Shown: positions 51,650 through 60,780 of the stretch, one piece after another | Position numbering within the stretch: position 1 is the stretch's first letter | Layout: the number at the start of each line of letters is the position of its first letter | Assembly: GCA_934090935.1 (NCBI GenBank) | Contig: CAKOKD010000002.1 | Location: forward strand, 140,287 to 204,286 | Reading direction: 5' to 3' | DNA: 64,000 nt | DNA from: an uncultured Bacilli bacterium | GTDB taxonomy: Bacteria > Bacillota_I > Bacilli_A > RF39 > UBA660 | Made by a program: the position numbers and the translations under genes | The notes under the pieces: generated by a model | What the model was told of the DNA's origin: nothing | The model's database searches: none | What the model saw: the letters and a program-made list of their open reading frames with translations, nothing else

Positions 51650-54109
51650 ATGGAAAGAGAAGTAAGAAAAGGATTTAATAAGGATAAAGATACAATTCTT
51701 TTTATCTATAATAATGAAATCGATTTAGTCAAAGAAATGATGGATGAATATTTTTCAATGAGTAAAACATATGATTTGAAACGTAAAGCAAAAATTATAG
51801 TATACAAACCAATCTTGGATCTTGCTTATGATATTATCACGATCGATATTGATGCGATAGAAAAACTAGGCGGAATTGAAAAAGCCGGCGAATATTTTAA
51901 GAATGGCAATATAATGGATAGATATGCCATAGTCAAAGGTATATCTAAAGAGGAAATGGAAAAATTGTTTAATAATATGCCTAGAAAAGCGCATGATGTT
52001 TTTGTTTCTCTTTTTGGAATTGGTGAAGAAAAAATGAATTCTGATGAATTATATGAATTATACGATTTAAATGAGGACGAGCTATATAAATTGATTAAAT
52101 TCAATTTGAAAAATCTTGATCGTACAATAAAAGATCTTAAAAAAGATGAAGAAAAGATTGATGAAGAAATTAAAGAAGAAGCTCAAGAATCTTTATTAAC
52201 AGAAAACATTGAACAAAAAGAAGAAAACGAAGTAGAAAAACTAAAAAAGATTAAATTGGAAAACATCCCAACATCATTCATGGATAAATATATCGCATTA
52301 GGTTATGATCCAAATGATATACGTTTAGTTGTTGGGAAATATAGTAGATTTACAAGAAATACACTTGCTAAACTATATGGTCCATCTTTTTCTTCTGATT
52401 TAAGAAAAGATGTTTATATTACTGAAAGAGATTTAATTAACCTAAGCATTATCTTAAATAGTAAAGAAAAGGGTATGGAAGCTCTTTTAAAAAGATATAT
52501 TGTGAAAGTAGAATTTCCAGTGTCTTCAGATTCCTTAGATTCTCTTAATTTATTTGATTATTACCGAGATATTTATGAAGCTACAAAAGAGGATATTTTA
52601 GCATCTATTTATAAACTTCCTTCAGATGCTAAAGAAATAGTATTTAAATATTTTGATGAAGAGTTAAACTATAAGGGAAAAGAAACCATGTTTGAATCGG
52701 ACTATAATTCTTTAGTAGGTATTTTATTTGCATCATATTCCTTGATGATTTCAAATCTTAAAGAGATCAAAAGAAAACAAAAAGATGATAACGTAGCTTT
52801 AATTGATGATGTTGTCAAATATTATGAATCTTTAGGATATGCAAAAGAAGATATAATGAAGTCGTTTAAAAATTGCAGTGAAACGACTTATGCAATATTA
52901 AGAAAACTATATACACCTGATTTAAAACTTGATGATGAATATGATTCAACCGATAAAGTAAAAAAAGATATTACAGTTCGAATTGTAAATCCAATCAGCC
53001 AATTCGTATTAAGTATTATGGCAAGTAAACCAAAAGAAATAAAAAATATGCCGATTTCCGATAACATCTCTTATGATAAAAGATATAACTTATTTCATTA
53101 TTTTGGTTTATTGGGGATACCAGCATATATTGTAGAAGAAGCTATAAAAATGTTACCAAAACATTATAAAACTGCACTTGAAACATTTTGGACACATGGA
53201 TACTTTATAAAAGAAAATATATATTTTTATGACGTAATAAAAATCAAAAATGAGTCTGGCGAGTTAGAAACTATATCAATAGATGATGTTGTAAACCATT
53301 TGAAATATACCATTGAAAATATACGTGATATTAAAGAAAACACTCAAAGAGAACAAATCGAAAAGGATGTAACCACATTGATAAGAAAATATGATCTTCC
53401 AGAGGAGATGAGACCATTCATAACTTATTCATATATGGATTTAAGCGAAGAAAATAAAAATTCTATAATGAATTTTCATAAAAACGCCAGAGGATATTTT
53501 TCTTTAGATAATAGAGTAAGAGTCCGCTCTTTTGTTGAGGCTCTTGTTGTTGCTCACATCTATAAGTATGGGCTTGATATAAATTCGTTTTTATCATATA
53601 TTGGATATGATGATGGTATTATCAATAAAACAATATACTATGTATTAAACGATCTTAACAGTATCATGAGTAACGAAAGATGTGCAGAGATATATCATAT
53701 ATTAACAAAAACTATAACATCTTCTAGTTTAGATGAACTTTTAAAAGATCAAGAAACAAGAGCTAATTTAATAGATTTATTTAGCACCCTTATAAATATC
53801 GCAGAGATGATAAAAATAGGTAAAACATCTATGAATGATGCTATGAATGCATATTATTCTATATTGAATGATACATCGGTTAAGAAAAGTATTGCCTCTC
53901 TTAGTTTAAGCGCAGGAGCAGGAAGTGTTGGATATTTTACAAATGATATAAGTGAAAAAATGATCATGAGATTTGCAACAAGCGACAACATTTTATTTAA
54001 AAGTCTTGCCGAGAAAAAGATGTATGAAGCATTATTTAAGGATGTTTGTAAACGTCATGAAAAATCTTGTGAAGAGGAAGAAGAAAATAAAAAGAAGAAA
54101 GTAAATTAA
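51650..54109 (+). CDS. Large unknown protein of sigma-region-4-like modules
   Basis: An 819-residue cytoplasmic protein that I cannot place in a named family. Residues about 107-165 have the outline of sigma-70 region 4: M-P-R-K-A-H-D-V-F-V-S-L-F-G-I then E-L-Y-E-L-Y-D-L-N-E-D-E-L. A charged coiled-coil linker (about 165-205) follows. At least four later modules begin with a (L/F)-x-x-Y-x-x-(L/I)-G-(Y/I)-x-x-x-(D/E)-I pattern and continue with L-P or similar and then F-K-Y-F/L-Y-(T/G) and an acidic-hydrophobic end (about 210-265, 300-350, 380-425, 480-530). The same modules appear in the next gene. The tail is Glu/Lys-rich. Ribosome site GGCAGGGG. Function unknown. Confidence 0.72.
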   Translation: MEREVRKGFNKDKDTILFIYNNEIDLVKEMMDEYFSMSKTYDLKRKAKIIVYKPILDLAYDIITIDIDAIEKLGGIEKAGEYFKNGNIMDRYAIVKGISKEEMEKLFNNMPRKAHDVFVSLFGIGEEKMNSDELYELYDLNEDELYKLIKFNLKNLDRTIKDLKKDEEKIDEEIKEEAQESLLTENIEQKEENEVEKLKKIKLENIPTSFMDKYIALGYDPNDIRLVVGKYSRFTRNTLAKLYGPSFSSDLRKDVYITERDLINLSIILNSKEKGMEALLKRYIVKVEFPVSSDSLDSLNLFDYYRDIYEATKEDILASIYKLPSDAKEIVFKYFDEELNYKGKETMFESDYNSLVGILFASYSLMISNLKEIKRKQKDDNVALIDDVVKYYESLGYAKEDIMKSFKNCSETTYAILRKLYTPDLKLDDEYDSTDKVKKDITVRIVNPISQFVLSIMASKPKEIKNMPISDNISYDKRYNLFHYFGLLGIPAYIVEEAIKMLPKHYKTALETFWTHGYFIKENIYFYDVIKIKNESGELETISIDDVVNHLKYTIENIRDIKENTQREQIEKDVTTLIRKYDLPEEMRPFITYSYMDLSEENKNSIMNFHKNARGYFSLDNRVRVRSFVEALVVAHIYKYGLDINSFLSYIGYDDGIINKTIYYVLNDLNSIMSNERCAEIYHILTKTITSSSLDELLKDQETRANLIDLFSTLINIAEMIKIGKTSMNDAMNAYYSILNDTSVKKSIASLSLSAGAGSVGYFTNDISEKMIMRFATSDNILFKSLAEKKMYEALFKDVCKRHEKSCEEEEENKKKKVN

Positions 54110-54127
54110 AAAAAATAGGTGAATTAT

Positions 54128-57100
54128 ATGAAAAAAGCTTGGGAACATTTTGGGGTAGAAGAAGAGGTTTTTAAAACAATAGTAAATTTTGAGGAAGAAT
54201 TTGTTAGATCAATGATGAAAAAACGTTTTGGAGTTGATTATGATGGCATCGCGGTAAAAACTCAAATCAAAAAGAATGAAACGTTAACTTATGAGTTAGC
54301 CGAGAGTATAATCAAATTAGACATTAGTTTTGTTAAAAAGGTTCAAAGCGTCGGGAAAAATTATAAGAATTATTTCCAAAACAACAATGCAGATATGGCA
54401 AAAAAGATAGAAATGGTGTATGGTTTAAAACACCAAGAATTAATTAAAATTCTTGAGGATTTACCAGCACCACAACGCACTGCTTTTATCTACAGCTTTG
54501 GAATCGATAGAAAAGTTATGCCTATTTCTAAAGTAGCAGAATTATTAAAAAAACAAGAAGAAGAAGTTATTTTGCTTATAAAAACGACTTTTAGTGCCTT
54601 AGAAAGAAAAGAATTAAATAATACTAATAATACTCAATCCAAAGAAAACGATGTTCCAAACTCGCTTATAAGTCCACTTATTAAAAAAGGATACGAAAAA
54701 TCTAGTATTACCAAAGCCATAATGTCTTATGATAGCGATATTTGTCTTATTTTAAGAAGGGTATATGGTTATGACTATAGTGGTTTTAAAGCACCATATA
54801 TTAAATTAAGCGAGGAAGAAAAGAAGATTATAAATGATGTAATAAGTGGAGAAGATAACATCGAATCAAGAATTAAGTCTCTTGAAACCTCAAAAGGCAG
54901 CTCAATAAAACTACCAGTAAATCTTCCTAAATATTGTAAAAAAATGGGTTATGAAAAAGATGATTTAATAGATGCTTATTCCAATTTAACCATCGAGCAA
55001 AAAACTTTATTTAAAAAAGCATATGATTCTTCATTTAATTATATAGGTAAAGATTTAGATCAAAAAGATTTAGATATTTTAAAAAAAATGCTTTGTAGTG
55101 AGGATTTTGGATTAATACCTCTTTTAAAGAAGAGCAAATATGAAAGATATAACGGAGGCTTACCACTAAATTTATTCTCACAATTCACACCACGAGGATA
55201 TACGAAAAAAGAAGTCATTTTAGGGTATAAAAGATTACCAAAAGACACACAAATCTTAGTTTTATCCAAATATGATAAGGACTTCAGGCTTAGAAAGGAC
55301 GTTTATATATCAAAAGAAGCAAAGGAAAAGCTTAAAAAAGTTATAAATGAAGATTTTGAAAAAGCTATACTTGGTATCGAATATGCGTATGATTTTGCTG
55401 TTTCAATAGGATTTACTAAAGAAGAATTCGTTAGTGTTTTGGAATCACTTCCTAATGAAGAAGAAAAAACATTAAGGATATACATGAGCAAAGATCTTAT
55501 ATTGAAAAAAGAAATATCAAGTCAAACTATATTTATGATTCAAAAGAAATTACCAGCTATCATGTATATTGAAAGACAAAAAAATGGCGTAAGCACTAAA
55601 GATATAAAACTAAACGAGGACATAAAACAAGAAATCGAGAATCTCCATAAAATAAAATATTTTTATGATTATGCAGTTTCTTTAGGATTTACTAAGGAAG
55701 AATTTATACAAACATATAATTCGCTTACATTAGAAGAAAAAACAAAATTAGAGACATTAATAAATGAAGATTTCTCTTTAAAGAGAACTATAAAATCATC
55801 TGAATCAGCTTATTACATTAGTCATGTAAAACTACCAGCATTGATGTATCTTGAAAGAGAAAAAAATAACATAGACACGACAAATATACAAGTTACTGAA
55901 ACAGTAAAGGCCATGATTGATAGTTTTCGTAAAACATCTCACGAAACAAAATATCTTTATGATTATGCGGTTTCAATAGGATTTACTAAGGAAGAATTCA
56001 TAAAAACATATAATTCGCTTACATTAAAAGAAAAGAAAAAAACAGAAAGTATTATAAATGAAGATTTCTCTTTAAAACAAAATCTAAGTTCTTCAGATTC
56101 AGTACGTCATATTAGTTATATAAAACTACCAGCATTGATGTATCTTGAAAGAGAAAAAAATAATATAGACACAACAAATATACAAGTTACTAACACGGTA
56201 AAAGCTACGATTGATAGTTTTCATAAACCATCTCATCAAACAAAATATCTTTATGATTATGCAGTCTCAATAGGATTTACTAAGGAAGAATTCATAAAAA
56301 CATATAGTTCACTTACAGAAGAAGAAAAAGTGAAATTAGAAGATTTTATAAATGAAGATTTTTCTTTAAAAAAGACTCTAAAAGCATCTGATACAGCATT
56401 TTACATTAGCCATATAAAACTACCCGCATTGATGTATATCGAAAGAGAGAAAAATAATATTGATATATCTGGTATACAAACTACTAATAAAATAAAAGAA
56501 TATATAGATCAACTTCATAAAAAAGATAATAAAAAATACATGTATGATTATGCAGTCTCAATAGGATTTACCAAGGTAGAATTTATTCTAACATATAATT
56601 CTCTTACATTAGAAGAAAAAACATCATTAAAGAGCTGGATCAATGAAGACTTCTCTTTAAAAAAATCCATAAATTCTTCTGAATCAGCTTATTATATTAA
56701 TCATGTAAAACTACCAGCACTGATGTATCTTGAAAGAGAAAAAAATAACATAGACACGACAAATATACAAGTTACTGAAACAGTAAAAACTGTGATTGAT
56801 AGTTTCCGTAAAACATCTCACGAAACAAAATATCTTTATGATTATGCAGTCTCAATAGGATTTACTAAGGAAGAATTTATTGAAGCATATAATTTACTTA
56901 CATTAGAAGAAAAGAAAAAAACAGAAAGTATTATAAATGAAGATTTCTCTTTAAAACAAAATCTAAGTTCTTCAACTTCAGCACGCCATATTAGTTATGT
57001 AAAACTACCAGCATTGATGTATATCGAAAGAGAAAAAAATAATATAGACACAACAAATATACAAGTTACTGTTCAATTAAAAGAATATATAGATAAACGT

Positions 57101-59629
57101 TGTAAAAAAGTGACTCAAAAATACTTATATGATTACATGGTTTCACTAGGTTTTACTAAGGAAGAGTTCTTCGAAATATATGAAAAACTAAGTGATGAAG
57201 AAAAAAATATGGTAGAAATGTATGTAAATGAAGATTTTTCAATTAAAGAAAAAATTCAAGTTGGTTCATCTATGTTTTATATGGCATATGCAAAACTACC
57301 AGCATTGATGTATCTTGAAAGAAAAAAAAATAACATAAATATTAATGATTTAACCCTTACTAAACTAATTAAAAAGGAAATACAAAAGTGTAAAAATAAA
57401 GAAAAAGCTAAAGAACCGAAACATCTATATGATATTTGGGTTTCAGCATGTTTTACCAAAGAAGAATTTATCGGAGCATATAATCTTTTAGGAACTGATG
57501 AAAGAAATCAATTTAAAGAGTATATAGATGACGACTTCACTTTAAAAGCTAAAATACCAAGAAAGGGAAGTGTAGGCTATTTATATAACACAAAAATCCC
57601 AGCTATAATGTACAAGATCAGGATGGATAAAGGAATGGATGTTGATAGTCTAAAACTATGTAAGAGTACTAAAAAGAGTATTTCTAATCTAAGAATTAAA
57701 ATAAATAAATATATATATGATAACGCACTAGACTGTGGCTTTACAAAAAATGAATTCTTAAATGTTTTTAAAAATTTAGAAGGCATAGAAAAAGATCAAA
57801 TTAAAGAATATATAAATGATGATTTGTCTTTTAAGACACTTGCAAACGATGAAAACTCAGCAGTATATAACCTTCTAGAGGTAAAAATTCCAGCACTAAT
57901 GGTTATAGAAAGAATTGAAAAAGGGTTAAATACGCATGAGCTTAAGCTAAGTGAAAGCGTTAAAAAGGCTATAGAGGAGTTAAATAAGCATCTATATGAT
58001 TATTCTTTATCTATCGGTTTTACCAAAGAAGAATTTATTGAAGTATATAACTCTTTAATAGAAGATAGAAAGAATCGTTTAAATACATACATCAATAATA
58101 ATTTTCTTATCACTCATGAAATAACGGATGAATATGATCATAACACTGTATATGTAGTTATTCCTGCATTGATATTTTTAAAACAAATTCGCGCTTGTGA
58201 AAAAACGCTTGAAGAAGTGATGTCTTTGGATAATATAGATGAAAAGATTAAATCTCTTACTAACATGATGATAAATGATAAAAAATACGCTAGAGAATTT
58301 GCTAATGAAAACGAAAAATATTACTATGATTTATATATAAAAAGAGGATTCACTAAAGAAGAATTTGATAATATTTACAATTGTGTGCTTAGTGATGAAG
58401 AAAGAAAACTAGTACATGTTTACTGTGATACTGACTTTAAATTATCTAAAGCAAATGTTTCTTCACCTTTAAAAGAGGAAGCGTATAAATTATATTATCA
58501 AACATTTTATGTATATTTAGGATTAAATAGATTAGAAAATAAAGGAACATTAGATGGTGTTAAACTGCCACTTAGAGCAGATAAAGCTATAGAGGAAATA
58601 AGAAGAAAAGAAAAATTGAGAACAGTATTTGATTTGCTTTCAAACTTCAATAAGGAATTAGTAAAAAGAGTTATATCATCATTCTCAAGAGATGAAAAGA
58701 GTTTATATTATACATATTTCGACAAAAAAGACGTGCAAATTGATGTCAATTTAAACGTAGAAATAAAGAATTTAATATACAATATTATACCTATTAGAAT
58801 CAAAAAACTTATTTTTGAAGAGAAAATTCAATTAGAGACTAGTATTCCAACAAATCTATGTGATTATTTCAAAAATTATACATCTAGAAAAGATTTCATC
58901 ATGTATGCACTTTTATATTTACCTGATAAGTATTTAGAATTCTTCAATTATTATTATGACGAAGAATTAATGCTTAAAAAAGGAATAAAATATGATGCAG
59001 AGATATTTAAACTAATGAATATCGTACTTAAGGATAAAGAAGTGGATTCAAAAGAGCCTATTCAAACTAGTAACTTACAAAGAATTTTAGAAAATTTAAA
59101 TGAGATAGTTGATTTGAAGGCTTATTTTGATCATCGAGGATTAAAGGATAAGTTTGAATATGCAGCAGGTAGAATATATGATGATAAACTATCATCAGTT
59201 AATTGTTCTATTATCAAAAAACATTATGATGAAAGATTCGTGTTAAAGAATGAAGAACTTTCACCTAAAGAGATTAATTTGCTTATAAAAACCTTGGAAG
59301 ATATCTCTTTATACCTAAAGAAGATGGAAATCTCAGATGATGAAGTAATGGATTATGCTAATAGCAAAAATATAAAGGAATACATCGAGAAAATTAAAAG
59401 CATGCACATTTTTACATCCGAGATGATTAATTCATTGAGTATATCTGGAAAAGCTTTATATTTCCTATCAATTGAATTTATAATCAACAAAGATTCCACT
59501 TTCACATTATCTGACGAAGCAGAGATCCTAGGAATTAGTAAAAACGATTTATGCAACAACCTATATACTTCGATAATAGAAGCTAAGGGCGCAATTGAAA
59601 AGATATTTAATAAAAATTTGAAAAATTAA
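54128..59629 (+). CDS. Giant repeat protein with eleven ~97-residue modules
   Basis: An 1833-residue cytoplasmic protein, paralogous to the preceding one. Its N-terminal about 165 residues align with that protein: P-A-P-Q-R-T-A-F-I-Y-S-F-G-I and I-S-K-V-A-E-L-L-K-K-Q-E-E-E-V at about 110-150 again look like sigma-70 region 4. Residues about 416-1496 hold eleven repeats with the consensus Y-x-Y-D-Y-x-V-S-x-G-F-T-K-E-E-F, then Y-x-x-L-x-x-(E)-E-(K/R), N-E-D-F-S-L-K and K-(L/I)-P-A-L-M-Y-(L/I)-E-R-x-K-N. The last about 60 residues again resemble a sigma-type HTH, with L-S-D-E-A-E-I-L-G-I-S-K-N-D-L. The start is ATG 54128 after AGGTG; a GTG at 54119 is less likely. Nine bases from the upstream stop: one operon. 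Function unknown. Confidence 0.78.
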   Translation: MKKAWEHFGVEEEVFKTIVNFEEEFVRSMMKKRFGVDYDGIAVKTQIKKNETLTYELAESIIKLDISFVKKVQSVGKNYKNYFQNNNADMAKKIEMVYGLKHQELIKILEDLPAPQRTAFIYSFGIDRKVMPISKVAELLKKQEEEVILLIKTTFSALERKELNNTNNTQSKENDVPNSLISPLIKKGYEKSSITKAIMSYDSDICLILRRVYGYDYSGFKAPYIKLSEEEKKIINDVISGEDNIESRIKSLETSKGSSIKLPVNLPKYCKKMGYEKDDLIDAYSNLTIEQKTLFKKAYDSSFNYIGKDLDQKDLDILKKMLCSEDFGLIPLLKKSKYERYNGGLPLNLFSQFTPRGYTKKEVILGYKRLPKDTQILVLSKYDKDFRLRKDVYISKEAKEKLKKVINEDFEKAILGIEYAYDFAVSIGFTKEEFVSVLESLPNEEEKTLRIYMSKDLILKKEISSQTIFMIQKKLPAIMYIERQKNGVSTKDIKLNEDIKQEIENLHKIKYFYDYAVSLGFTKEEFIQTYNSLTLEEKTKLETLINEDFSLKRTIKSSESAYYISHVKLPALMYLEREKNNIDTTNIQVTETVKAMIDSFRKTSHETKYLYDYAVSIGFTKEEFIKTYNSLTLKEKKKTESIINEDFSLKQNLSSSDSVRHISYIKLPALMYLEREKNNIDTTNIQVTNTVKATIDSFHKPSHQTKYLYDYAVSIGFTKEEFIKTYSSLTEEEKVKLEDFINEDFSLKKTLKASDTAFYISHIKLPALMYIEREKNNIDISGIQTTNKIKEYIDQLHKKDNKKYMYDYAVSIGFTKVEFILTYNSLTLEEKTSLKSWINEDFSLKKSINSSESAYYINHVKLPALMYLEREKNNIDTTNIQVTETVKTVIDSFRKTSHETKYLYDYAVSIGFTKEEFIEAYNLLTLEEKKKTESIINEDFSLKQNLSSSTSARHISYVKLPALMYIEREKNNIDTTNIQVTVQLKEYIDKRCKKVTQKYLYDYMVSLGFTKEEFFEIYEKLSDEEKNMVEMYVNEDFSIKEKIQVGSSMFYMAYAKLPALMYLERKKNNININDLTLTKLIKKEIQKCKNKEKAKEPKHLYDIWVSACFTKEEFIGAYNLLGTDERNQFKEYIDDDFTLKAKIPRKGSVGYLYNTKIPAIMYKIRMDKGMDVDSLKLCKSTKKSISNLRIKINKYIYDNALDCGFTKNEFLNVFKNLEGIEKDQIKEYINDDLSFKTLANDENSAVYNLLEVKIPALMVIERIEKGLNTHELKLSESVKKAIEELNKHLYDYSLSIGFTKEEFIEVYNSLIEDRKNRLNTYINNNFLITHEITDEYDHNTVYVVIPALIFLKQIRACEKTLEEVMSLDNIDEKIKSLTNMMINDKKYAREFANENEKYYYDLYIKRGFTKEEFDNIYNCVLSDEERKLVHVYCDTDFKLSKANVSSPLKEEAYKLYYQTFYVYLGLNRLENKGTLDGVKLPLRADKAIEEIRRKEKLRTVFDLLSNFNKELVKRVISSFSRDEKSLYYTYFDKKDVQIDVNLNVEIKNLIYNIIPIRIKKLIFEEKIQLETSIPTNLCDYFKNYTSRKDFIMYALLYLPDKYLEFFNYYYDEELMLKKGIKYDAEIFKLMNIVLKDKEVDSKEPIQTSNLQRILENLNEIVDLKAYFDHRGLKDKFEYAAGRIYDDKLSSVNCSIIKKHYDERFVLKNEELSPKEINLLIKTLEDISLYLKKMEISDDEVMDYANSKNIKEYIEKIKSMHIFTSEMINSLSISGKALYFLSIEFIINKDSTFTLSDEAEILGISKNDLCNNLYTSIIEAKGAIEKIFNKNLKN
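55378..58615 (+). repeat. Tandem repeat array, 11 units of about 291-294 bp
   Basis: In-frame repeats inside the giant gene. Unit starts for the best conserved copies are near 55658, 55952, 56246, 56537 and 56828. Units 2, 3, 5 and 6 are almost the same in DNA; units 1 and 7-11 are diverged. Such homogenised central copies next to diverged edges indicate unequal recombination within the array, so copy number may vary between strains. Confidence 0.9.
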
Positions 59630-59660
59630 AAAAACGTTGAATTAATCATCAACGTTTTTT
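59628..59660. terminator. Bidirectional terminator
   Basis: AACGTTGA against TCAACGTT with A and T runs on either side, between the giant gene and the converging small gene. Confidence 0.85.
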
Positions 59661-59664
59661 CATA

Positions 59665-59748
59665 TTATTCTTCTGAATTTTCAGAATCTCTTTTACATCT
59701 ATTTGTTTTTTTACATTTAGATGTTCTGTTTGTCTTTTTAGTTTTCAT
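59665..59748 (-). CDS. 27-residue Lys/Cys-rich peptide
   Basis: On the minus strand, ATG at 59748 follows the perfect ribosome site TAGGAGG seven bases upstream. The frame runs 27 codons to TAA. The peptide is very basic at the start (M-K-T-K-K-T-N-R), has two Cys in K-C-K-K and R-C-K-R contexts, and ends acidic (E-N-S-E-E). It has no signal or membrane helix. The exact ribosome site and a bidirectional terminator directly after the stop support a real gene. No family is recognised; it could be a small regulatory or nucleic-acid-binding peptide. Confidence 0.65.
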   Translation of the reverse strand: MKTKKTNRTSKCKKTNRCKRDSENSEE

Positions 59749-59848
59749 AAATTACCTCCTACAATTATTATGTCCAAGATAAATATATTTATAATAAAAA
59801 ATCTGACTTTTATGAATATATTTCAATTATTTCTAATATTATAGTATT

Positions 59849-60589
59849 ATGAAAATATTAATACCTATTTTATTATCATTTTTAGCGTCTTTTGGAACAC
59901 TTATTGGCTCATTACTAGTATTTGTACCAAATATAGGCAAAAAGTCCACAATAAGCCTTATTTTAGCTTTTTCAGGCACAGTAATGATTCTTATATCTGT
60001 TTTAGATCTTCTACCTCCTTCTATAATAACTATTTTTTCTAAATTTAATGTTTTAAGTGCTTCATTTATAACAATCGCTTCGTTTTTATCAGGATATTTA
60101 ATAATAAACATGCTTGATAAGAAAATGGAAGGGGAGAAGAGCATATTAAAACTCGGAATACTTTCGTTGATTGCATTAATGGTGCATAATTTTCCTGAAG
60201 GAATAGTTACATTTCTATCAGGGGTTACTAATCTAAAGATAGGATTAAAACTAAGTTTTGCTATAATGTTTCACAATATCCCTGAAGGAATATGCATAGC
60301 TCTACCGATTTATATAGGAACAAAGTCATTTAAAAAAGCTTTTTCATCAACATTTTTATCATGCTTAGCAGAACCATTAGGAGCACTACTTGCATATGTC
60401 TTTTTATATAGATATATAAGTGACATAATGATCGCCATTATACTTATATTTACCGCCGGTATAATGATTACTTTAAGCATAAATTCAATATATAAAGAAT
60501 CGTTAAAATTCAATAAAAAAGCTTATTTCATATATGGAGTTTTATTATCTCTGATTTATATTGTTATATCTTTAATTATCGGTATATAA
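59849..60589 (+). CDS. zupT: ZIP-family divalent metal transporter
   Basis: A 246-residue inner-membrane protein with about eight hydrophobic segments. Two adjacent family motifs hold the metal site: M-V-H-N-F-P-E-G in helix IV (about residues 110-117) and M-F-H-N-I-P-E-G in helix V (about 140-147). This H-N-x-P-E-G pair is that of ZupT-type zinc/iron importers. The His-rich cytoplasmic loop of eukaryotic ZIPs is absent, as usual for bacteria. No ribosome site better than a weak one is visible just before the ATG. Metal specificity cannot be read from the sequence. Confidence 0.88.
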   Translation: MKILIPILLSFLASFGTLIGSLLVFVPNIGKKSTISLILAFSGTVMILISVLDLLPPSIITIFSKFNVLSASFITIASFLSGYLIINMLDKKMEGEKSILKLGILSLIALMVHNFPEGIVTFLSGVTNLKIGLKLSFAIMFHNIPEGICIALPIYIGTKSFKKAFSSTFLSCLAEPLGALLAYVFLYRYISDIMIAIILIFTAGIMITLSINSIYKESLKFNKKAYFIYGVLLSLIYIVISLIIGI

Positions 60590-60592
60590 CAC

Positions 60593-60620
60593 TAGACTTT
60601 TACCATGAATTTGTTATAAT
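60593..60620 (+). promoter_or_regulatory. Promoter of the retron ncRNA
   Basis: TAGACT at 60593-60598, a 16-bp spacer, and TATAAT at 60615-60620 with an extended -10 TG two bases upstream. Initiation seven bases downstream would start at the a1 repeat (60627). Confidence 0.75.
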
Positions 60621-60626
60621 ATCATC

Positions 60627-60762
60627 GAGGGATTTGCATATCACGAGCGTTACGCAGTGTGTATGAAGATGGTTATTCCATTTAATATTATTACTTTTTA
60701 TTATTTTGGTTTTAGCACTTATTTTATCATTGCTAGTTGCTAAAATGTTAGATATCCCTCTC
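60627..60762 (+). ncRNA. Retron ncRNA (msr-msd)
   Basis: Lies immediately upstream of the retron reverse transcriptase and has no reading frame. Terminal inverted repeats a1 GAGGGAT (60627-60633) and a2 ATCCCTC (60754-60760) would pair, as in known retrons. Within: a first msr hairpin formed by CATA/TATG, CAC/GTG and GCG/CGC (60637-60665), a second ATGG-TTATT-CCAT (60669-60681), and an msd stem TTTTAGCA/TGCTAAAA with a 20-base loop (60710-60745). The branching guanosine would lie near the GAGC at about 60645-60648. The reverse-transcribed DNA would be roughly 60-70 bases (inference). Confidence 0.8.
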
Positions 60763-60780
60763 TTATGTTAGGATGATTAG

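Noticed and set aside
55378..58615. CRISPR array
   Set aside because: The repeats are about 291-294 bp, in frame, and encode a protein; there are no short repeats with unique spacers.
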